Positions 5,986 through 10,650 of a DNA stretch of 10,650 nt are shown in pieces. Origin of the DNA: an uncultured Bryobacteraceae bacterium (GTDB lineage Bacteria; Acidobacteriota; Terriglobia; Bryobacterales; Bryobacteraceae). The stretch lies in NCBI GenBank assembly GCA_937921835.1, contig CAKZVG010000150.1, forward strand, positions 1-10,650. The letters run 5' to 3'. Both the position numbers and the translations under genes were made by a program. Within the stretch, counting starts at the first letter, position 1. The number at the start of each line of letters is the position of its first letter. The notes under the pieces are model-generated. The model ran no database searches. It was given only the letters and a program-made list of their open reading frames with translations, and was not told where the DNA came from.

Positions 5986-6921
5986 GTGTCAGGAGCGCTC
6001 TTGGCCAACCTGGTCGCGCTCGCTGCGGCGCCCGGGTTGTTCGCCGCGAACGAATTCGCCGGCCGTTGGGCCATCCAGGCCGACGGGGGCCGCGTCTTCT
6101 GGCTGGAGGTAAGAGACGGCCCGTCGCTCGAAGGGGAGTTTTTCGGCGCCACCGGCGGCCGCCTTGCGCGCCTCATCGACCCGCGCGTCGTGAACGGCGA
6201 GTTGCACTTCACGGTGGAGCGGGTGTTCGACAGCTCGCGAGTTGTGCGAGCCACCACCACGGCCCGCGCCGACGGCGCCGGACTGCGCGGAGCGACGGTC
6301 ATCGATGGAAAGAGCTGGCGGTGGAAAGGCTGGAGATCGCCGGAGATCCCCGACCGCGACGACGGCTCCTGGCGGGAGGAGACGCCCATTCCTCTATTGA
6401 GCGGCAACTTCGAGCAACTGCGCGCGTTGCGGCCCGGCGGCGAGAGGGATTGGCGGTTTGAAAATGGCGTGCTGCGCAATGTCGTCCCGCAGGCGTCCCT
6501 TCTCCTGACGCGCCGCGAGTTCTGGAATTTCACACTTCACGCCGAGTACAAGCTTCCCAGGAACGGAAACAGCGGCATCGGTCTGCGCAACCATTACGAG
6601 TTGCAGTTAGCCGATGACTACGGCCAGCCTCCCAGCGTGCACGGCAACGCTTCTCTGTACAGCCGCATCAGGCCGCGGGTCAACGCCAGCAAACCGGCCG
6701 GCGAGTGGCAGTTCCTGGATTTGCGGCTGGTGGGCCGGGAGTTGTCCGTCACACTGAACGGCGTGAGAGTGATCGACCGCGAGAGGATCGAGGGACTCTC
6801 CGGCCTGGCGCTCGATCCGTACGAGGAGCGCCCCGGGCCCATCGCCTTTCAGGGCGATCATGGGATGGTGGAATTCCGGAACGTGGTGGTGACGCCCCTG
6901 ACCCAAAGCCCCCAGCGCTAG
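5986..6921 (+). CDS. Exported DUF1080 (3-keto-disaccharide hydrolase family) protein with an extra N-terminal domain
   Basis: The C-terminal half (about residues 135-305 of 311) matches PF06439, a concanavalin-like beta-sandwich. It contains RFENGVLRNV, FTLHAEYKLPRNGNSGIGLR (182-201), HYELQLADDYG, GEWQFLDLRLVGREL-x-LNG and the closing GPIAFQGDHGMVEFRNV (284-300), equivalent to the family's LQ-x-HG-x-V-x-FRN signature. Characterised relatives act on 3-keto sugars; substrate here is unknown. Residues 24-120 form a separate Trp/Val-rich beta domain (EFAGRWAIQADGG, ELHFTVERVF, GKSWRWKGWR) that I cannot name. A short hydrophobic leader (about 4-21) ends near LFAAN and lacks N-terminal basic residues. 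Start is uncertain: GTG 5986 has no ribosome site, whereas TTG 6001 has AGGAG 5 bases upstream. Monocistronic; a hairpin follows the stop. Confidence 0.85.
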   Translation: MSGALLANLVALAAAPGLFAANEFAGRWAIQADGGRVFWLEVRDGPSLEGEFFGATGGRLARLIDPRVVNGELHFTVERVFDSSRVVRATTTARADGAGLRGATVIDGKSWRWKGWRSPEIPDRDDGSWREETPIPLLSGNFEQLRALRPGGERDWRFENGVLRNVVPQASLLLTRREFWNFTLHAEYKLPRNGNSGIGLRNHYELQLADDYGQPPSVHGNASLYSRIRPRVNASKPAGEWQFLDLRLVGRELSVTLNGVRVIDRERIEGLSGLALDPYEERPGPIAFQGDHGMVEFRNVVVTPLTQSPQR

Positions 6922-6939
6922 AACTCCATTGACCCGTGA

Positions 6940-6962
6940 AGCTCTGCGGGAAACGCAGGGCT
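6940..6962 (+). terminator. Hairpin between convergent genes, terminator-like
   Basis: AGCTCTGCG (6940-6948) pairs with CGCAGGGCT (6954-6962) around a GGAAA loop: 9 pairs with one G-U wobble on the plus strand. It begins 18 bases after the DUF1080 stop and ends at the stop codon of the convergent gene. No U-tract follows. It probably serves the plus-strand gene, since the wobble becomes a C-A mismatch on the other strand. Confidence 0.45.
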
Positions 6963-8334
6963 ATCGGGGCGCGGCCGCCTCAAGCACCAGCGCCGCCAGG
7001 GTGCCCACCTTCGGAATGTCCACCCCGGTGCCTTCCTCGATCGGGTAGGGATCGAGAGCGCGGGGCTCCACGCCCGGCTGATGCAGGCGCGCGCTGGCGT
7101 AACGTCCGAGCAGATGCACGGTGACGTTCTCCACCGGATAGCCGGAGTAGTTCACCAGGTGCAGCACCACGCGCGCGCCGCCGGGAGCGGCCAGCAGGCT
7201 CGACAACATGCTCGAGACATTGAACAGCCGCGCTCCCAGGTTGCGGCGTCCGGCGAGGCTGTTCACGTCGCGGAAGATCGCCTCCATCCTGGCGATCTCC
7301 TTTTCGTCGAAAACGAACTGGCCGGGCTTCAAGTCCGGGCTGCGCCATTCCGGCGGGCTGCTAAGCAACGTTCCGCCGCCGCGCGCGAAGCGCCGCAGAG
7401 CTTCGTTCTTTTCCTCCGGGAGCGCGTAGGGAGCGACGTTGACCGCGATCAGCGCACCCTTCAGCGCGTCGTCGTCGAGCCGCCGCGCGGGCACCGGGCG
7501 TACCGGCGTGTGGCGGGTGGCGATCATGTCGAGGATGCCGCCCGAAGCCAGCGCCCCGCTGCCGGTGTCCACCACCATGGCGAGCCGTCCGTGCGGGCGG
7601 AACTCGCGCCACTCCTTGTTCTCCTCATAGAACCGCAGCACCTGTCCGATGCGCCGCCAGCCGCGCAGCGCCTCCGCCTCGCCCTCCAAGAGGCGGCGGG
7701 CGAAATCGGAGTCCAGGGCGACGATCCAGCGCGCGCCCGCCATGGCGGCGTCGGCGATGGCCGCGGCGTAGCGCTCGGCGGGAAGCACGGTCTTCTCGGG
7801 CGGAAGGTTCCCGATCCACACCGGGGCGGCGCCGAGCGCGCGCACGAAGCTCAGGAAGCCGAAATTGGTGTCGATCCACGGGGCGCCGGTAGGGGCCGCT
7901 TTCGCCGCTCCGCCCGCGTCCACATGGATTCCGGGCCAGAGTCCCTGAAAGGTGCCGCTGACCGGCACGCCGTCAAAGCGCATGGCGCCGCGCGACGGCA
8001 ACTCGATCAGCAAGAGCTTGCCCGCGGCCTCGCCAATCGCGCGCGCCGTGTTTTCCGCGAAATCGCCTTCGAGCACCAGGCCGTCCAGCCCGCAGCGCAC
8101 CGCGTGCGACGCCGCTTCCGCGCCGTCCCCGCCAGGGCGAACCACTCCCAGCGTCGCGATCTCTCGCGCGCGCGCCGCGGCGGCGAACTCCGCCGACCAG
8201 TGCGGCCGTTCGAGCAGCAGGCAATTCACGGGGTGATCGCGCAGCAGTTCAAGCGATTTCGCGTCGCCCGAGGGCCAGCGCGCCGGAATCCACCCGGCGG
8301 CGCCCGCCAGCAGCAGCAGCAGTGCGAGCAGCAT
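6961..8334 (-). CDS. Unrecognised exported protein, possibly glycosidase-like, last gene of the pot operon
   Basis: I do not recognise this 457-residue family. Seen: a hydrophobic N-terminus MLLALLLLLAGAAGW (signal peptide or anchor, without N-terminal basic residues); alternating strands and helices over about 20-240, with NCLLLERPHW, GLDGLVLEGDF, LLLIELPSRG, APVWIGNLPPE and ARWIVALDSD, which look like a TIM-barrel; a second alpha/beta unit at about 248-335 (GRLAMVVDTGSG, LIAVNVAPYALPEE, RFARGGGTLLSS), like the amidotransferase-like domains attached to some glycosidases; and a C-terminal beta region (about 365-452, VVLHLVNYSGYPVENVTVHLLG). The domain readings are inference and no catalytic residue can be named. 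ATG 8334 lies 15 bases after the potD-like stop, so the two are very likely co-transcribed. The ribosome site is weak. Confidence 0.7.
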   Translation of the reverse strand: MLLALLLLLAGAAGWIPARWPSGDAKSLELLRDHPVNCLLLERPHWSAEFAAAARAREIATLGVVRPGGDGAEAASHAVRCGLDGLVLEGDFAENTARAIGEAAGKLLLIELPSRGAMRFDGVPVSGTFQGLWPGIHVDAGGAAKAAPTGAPWIDTNFGFLSFVRALGAAPVWIGNLPPEKTVLPAERYAAAIADAAMAGARWIVALDSDFARRLLEGEAEALRGWRRIGQVLRFYEENKEWREFRPHGRLAMVVDTGSGALASGGILDMIATRHTPVRPVPARRLDDDALKGALIAVNVAPYALPEEKNEALRRFARGGGTLLSSPPEWRSPDLKPGQFVFDEKEIARMEAIFRDVNSLAGRRNLGARLFNVSSMLSSLLAAPGGARVVLHLVNYSGYPVENVTVHLLGRYASARLHQPGVEPRALDPYPIEEGTGVDIPKVGTLAALVLEAAAPR

Positions 8335-8349
8335 ATTTCTAATCTAGCG

Positions 8350-9369
8350 CTACGCCGACTTGATCCCGGTCCACAACCGGTCCCGCAGCCGTTGCGCGGC
8401 GGGAGGCAGGGCGGCGAACCACTCGCCGCGCCGCAACACCTCGGCAGGCGGATAGAGTACCGGGCTGGTCCGCACCGGCTCCGGCAACAGGCGCCGCGCG
8501 GCGGCGTTCGCCGTGGCGGCGAGGGATTCGCCCGCGATGGCGGCATTCACCTCCGGACGCAGCAGGTAGTCGATGAAGCGGTGCGCCAGGCGGGCGCGCC
8601 GGCTCTCGCGCAGGATGACCGCGCTGTCGGCATAGAGCGGGAAACCTTCGGCGGGATACGCAAAGGCCAGATGCGGCGCGGCCCCGATGGCTTGTTGCGC
8701 GGTGGTGGCCCACAACTGCGCCGCCAGCACGTCGCCCGCGACTACCTGGTCGCGCACCTCGGCGTTCAGATAGGCGCGCACAAGGCGCTTTTGCGCGAGC
8801 GCCTCGCGCTGCGCCGCCCGCAGATGATGCGGGTCGTGCGAATTCAGCGGGTGGCCGAGCTTGCGCAGACACGCGGCGAAGACTTCAGCCGGGTCGTCGA
8901 GCATGGTCAGACGCCGTTCGAGGCGCGGGTCCCAAAGGTCGCTCCAGGCGGCGGGCGGCGGCGCGAGACCGCGGTGGTAGAGAATCCCCGTGGCGCCCCA
9001 CATGTACGGCGCCGACCAGCGCAACTCCGGATCCCAGACGGGCGCGAGAAACAGCGGATCGAGATGCTCCAGGTTCGGCAGCCACTCGTGCCGCAGCGGC
9101 TGGAGCAGGTTGTACTCGCGCAGCGGGCCGATCAGGTAGTTGCTCGGAAACACCACGTCCCAGCCCGAGTTGCCGCCCAGCACCTTGGCCAGCATCTCTT
9201 CGTTGCTTTCGTAGACCGCGTAGCGCACGCGCACGCCGGTTTCGCGCTCGAAGCCCGGCAGTGTGTCCGGCGCGAGGTACGCCGACCAGTTGAAAACGTT
9301 AAGCCGCTCCCTGCCCCGGCCGCAACCGGCGGCCGCGCCCAGCGCCGCGCAGAACGCTCTCCGCCTCAT
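8350..9369 (-). CDS. potD: Spermidine/putrescine ABC transporter substrate-binding lipoprotein, PotD-like
   Basis: A 339-residue periplasmic-type binding protein that delivers a polyamine to the PotBC permease. Family marks: LNVFNWSAYLAPDTL (23-37, with Asn27-Trp28), GWDVVFPSNYLI (69-80), WSAPYMWGATGILY (118-131), WSDLWDP, LDDPAEVF (157-164), LNAEVRDQVVAGDVLAAQLWA (201-221 region, Trp220), and EGFPLYADSAVI with Asp248. In Escherichia coli PotD the equivalent acidic and Trp positions bind the polyamine amines; the Trp before the last Asp appears here as Tyr246. The N-terminus MRRRAFCAALGAAAGC has a relaxed lipobox ending at Cys16 and a possible RR-x-F Tat motif. ATG 9369 overlaps the permease stop as ATGA, with GGAGGA 4 bases upstream. 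The ligand could also be another small cation. Confidence 0.92.
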   Translation of the reverse strand: MRRRAFCAALGAAAGCGRGRERLNVFNWSAYLAPDTLPGFERETGVRVRYAVYESNEEMLAKVLGGNSGWDVVFPSNYLIGPLREYNLLQPLRHEWLPNLEHLDPLFLAPVWDPELRWSAPYMWGATGILYHRGLAPPPAAWSDLWDPRLERRLTMLDDPAEVFAACLRKLGHPLNSHDPHHLRAAQREALAQKRLVRAYLNAEVRDQVVAGDVLAAQLWATTAQQAIGAAPHLAFAYPAEGFPLYADSAVILRESRRARLAHRFIDYLLRPEVNAAIAGESLAATANAAARRLLPEPVRTSPVLYPPAEVLRRGEWFAALPPAAQRLRDRLWTGIKSA

Positions 9370-10127
9370 GCGCTCCTCCGCAGCCGTTCGGACGCCAGAA
9401 TCAGGGCTCCGAACCCCACCACCAGAACCGAGCAGACGGCGTTGACGGCCGGGTTGGCGCCGCGCCGCGCCATGGCGTAGATCACCATGGGAAGCGTTTC
9501 GCTGTCCACGCCGGCCACCAGGCTGGTGATCACGTAATCGTCGAACGACACCGTGAAGGCGAGCAGCGCGGCCGCGCCCACGGCGGGCAGGATACCGGGC
9601 AGCGTCACCTCGCGGAAAGCGCGCCAGGGCGTCGCGCCGAGGTCAAGAGCGGCTTCCTCGATCGTTGCGTCCATGGTCCGCAGGCGGGCGAGCACGACCA
9701 GCACCACGTAGGCGATCGAGAATGCGACATGCGCCAGGATCACGGTGTGCATTCCCAGCCGGAGGTCGAGAGAGCGGAAGGTCCACTGGAAAAACGCCAG
9801 CAGCGCCACGCCCATCACGATTTCCGGCGTCACCAGCGTGGCGTAGAGCAGGCCCGAAACGGCGGGCGAGCGGCGCTTCCACAGCGCGTAGGCGCACAGC
9901 GTACCCGCCGCCGTCGCGATGCCGGTGGCGGCCACGGCGATGATCAGGCTGTTCCCGGCCGCTTCGAGCAATTGCGCGTCGCCCCACGCCGCCGCGTACC
10001 AGCGCAGCGAGAAGCCTTCCCAAACCGTGAAGCGCGAGGAGTTGAAGCTGAACGCCGCCAGGGTCAGCAGGGGCAGATAGAGAAACGCGAACGCCGCGGC
10101 GGCATAAAGAGCGAGCGGGCGCTTCAC
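9366..10127 (-). CDS. potC: Polyamine ABC transporter inner-membrane permease, PotC-like
   Basis: A 253-residue inner-membrane protein with about six hydrophobic spans (near 6-28, 58-82, 92-113, 128-148, 180-204 and 224-246). The cytoplasmic EAA loop that contacts the ATPase reads EEAALDLGATPWRAF and then REVTLPG (157-178), and SFDDYVITSLVAG (194-206) matches the conserved PotC/PotI segment. It pairs with the upstream PotB-like permease to form the channel. GTG 10127 is the start: its GTGA overlaps the upstream stop and GGGGAGGA lies 6 bases before it. Its own stop overlaps the potD-like start, so the three cistrons are translationally coupled. Confidence 0.93.
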   Translation of the reverse strand: MKRPLALYAAAAFAFLYLPLLTLAAFSFNSSRFTVWEGFSLRWYAAAWGDAQLLEAAGNSLIIAVAATGIATAAGTLCAYALWKRRSPAVSGLLYATLVTPEIVMGVALLAFFQWTFRSLDLRLGMHTVILAHVAFSIAYVVLVVLARLRTMDATIEEAALDLGATPWRAFREVTLPGILPAVGAAALLAFTVSFDDYVITSLVAGVDSETLPMVIYAMARRGANPAVNAVCSVLVVGFGALILASERLRRSA

Positions 10128-10650
10128 GCCGGATCCTCCCCGCGGCGGCGCAGGACCAGGGCGAGCAGCGCCAGAATCAGCGCCATCAGCGCCAGCGAGA
10201 GGGCCGCGCCGAAGGGCCAGTCGCGGGCGGTGGTGAACTGGTTCTGCACCAGGGTCCCGATCATGATGGTCTTGCCGCCGCCCATCAGGTCGGGCGTGAG
10301 GTATGCGCCCAGACAGGGAATGAACACCAGCGCCGCGCCCGCCGCCATGCCCGGCGCCGCCAGCGGGACAGCCACCCGCCAGAGAGCAAGGACCGGGCGC
10401 GCGCCAAGGTCCGCCGCGGCTTCCAGGAGCGAGGGGTCGATGCGCTCCAGCGCCGCGTAGAGCGGCAGAACCATGAATGGCAGATAACCGTAGACCAGCC
10501 CGAGGATCACCGCGCCGTCGTTGTAGAGCAGCGGCAGCGGCTCGCGGATCGCGCCCACGGCCATCAGCGCGGTATTCACCAGACCGCTTTCGCGCAGCAG
10601 GAAAAGCCAGGCATAGGTACGCACCAGGACGCTGGTCCAGAAGGGCAGCA
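10124..10650 (-). CDS. potB: Polyamine ABC transporter permease, PotB-like (5' end missing at window edge)
   Basis: The reading frame is open to the right edge. The first full codons give LPFWTSVLVRTYAWLFLL, the hallmark of the PotB/PotH family, so about 100 N-terminal residues lie outside. The GTG at 10624 is an internal Val, not a start. About 174 residues are visible, with hydrophobic spans around VILGLVYGYLPFMVLPLY, MAAGAALVFIPCLGAYLT and LSLALMALILALLALVL. The EAA loop reads LLEAAADLGARPVLALWR followed by VAVPLAAPG. PDLMGGGKTIMIGTLVQNQF matches the family's late conserved segment. The stop TGA overlaps the potC-like GTG. The ATPase gene (potA) is expected just upstream, off the right edge (inference). 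Confidence 0.93.
   Translation of the reverse strand, partial: LPFWTSVLVRTYAWLFLLRESGLVNTALMAVGAIREPLPLLYNDGAVILGLVYGYLPFMVLPLYAALERIDPSLLEAAADLGARPVLALWRVAVPLAAPGMAAGAALVFIPCLGAYLTPDLMGGGKTIMIGTLVQNQFTTARDWPFGAALSLALMALILALLALVLRRRGEDPA

Noticed and set aside
7081..9480. Open frame of 799 codons on the plus strand
   Set aside because: It lies antisense to the potD-like gene and the 457-residue gene, both well supported. Its composition (Arg, His, Gln, Ala rich) shows it is a shadow caused by high GC.
10136..10624. GTG 10624 as the start of the PotB-like permease
   Set aside because: The frame continues upstream with LPFWTSVL, a conserved internal block, so the gene is cut by the window edge.

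Overview
The window is uniformly GC-rich, with tightly packed genes and no rRNA, tRNA, CRISPR array or insertion sequence that I can see. The gene mix is a Tat-exported sulfatase, a DUF1080 (3-keto-disaccharide hydrolase family) protein, a DUF362 protein, a secreted bicupin, hydrogenase maturation and a polyamine-type ABC importer. This looks like a soil or sediment heterotroph of the Acidobacteriota (Bryobacter/Solibacter-like), with Planctomycetota as an alternative. That assignment is inference from gene content and base composition only; no phylogenetic marker is present.

Layout, left to right. (1) 1-1568, minus strand: lipA (lipoyl synthase) followed after 4 bases by hypD ([NiFe]-hydrogenase Fe-cofactor maturation), which runs off the left edge. 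(2) 1606-3261, minus: a sulfatase with a twin-arginine signal. A strong hairpin overlaps its stop codon. (3) 3262-3421: a divergent control region with a 16-bp perfect palindrome. (4) 3422-3898, plus: a small papain-like cysteine protease interrupted by an in-frame amber codon, with 25 sensible codons beyond it. (5) 3886-5953, minus: a secreted bicupin and then a Tat-exported DUF362 protein, separated by an intergenic segment bounded by a 13-bp perfect inverted repeat. (6) 5986-6921, plus: a DUF1080-family protein, divergent from the bicupin with only 32-47 bases between them. (7) 6961-10650, minus: potB-potC-potD-like polyamine ABC transporter genes, the first cut by the right edge, with overlapping stop/start codons. 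An unrecognised exported protein of 457 residues follows.

How they fit together. The centre (sulfatase, DUF362, bicupin, DUF1080) is dominated by exported proteins, which suggests turnover of sulfated or modified carbohydrate outside the cytoplasm; this is inference. The right block imports polyamines or a related cation and lacks only its ATPase (potA), expected just beyond the right edge. The left block joins two cofactor-maturation genes, one for lipoate and one for the hydrogenase Fe(CN)2CO centre.

Most worth a second look are the amber-interrupted protease, the palindrome beside a TACAAT box upstream of the sulfatase, the inverted-repeat-bounded segment at 5027-5180, and the unknown exported gene attached to the pot operon.
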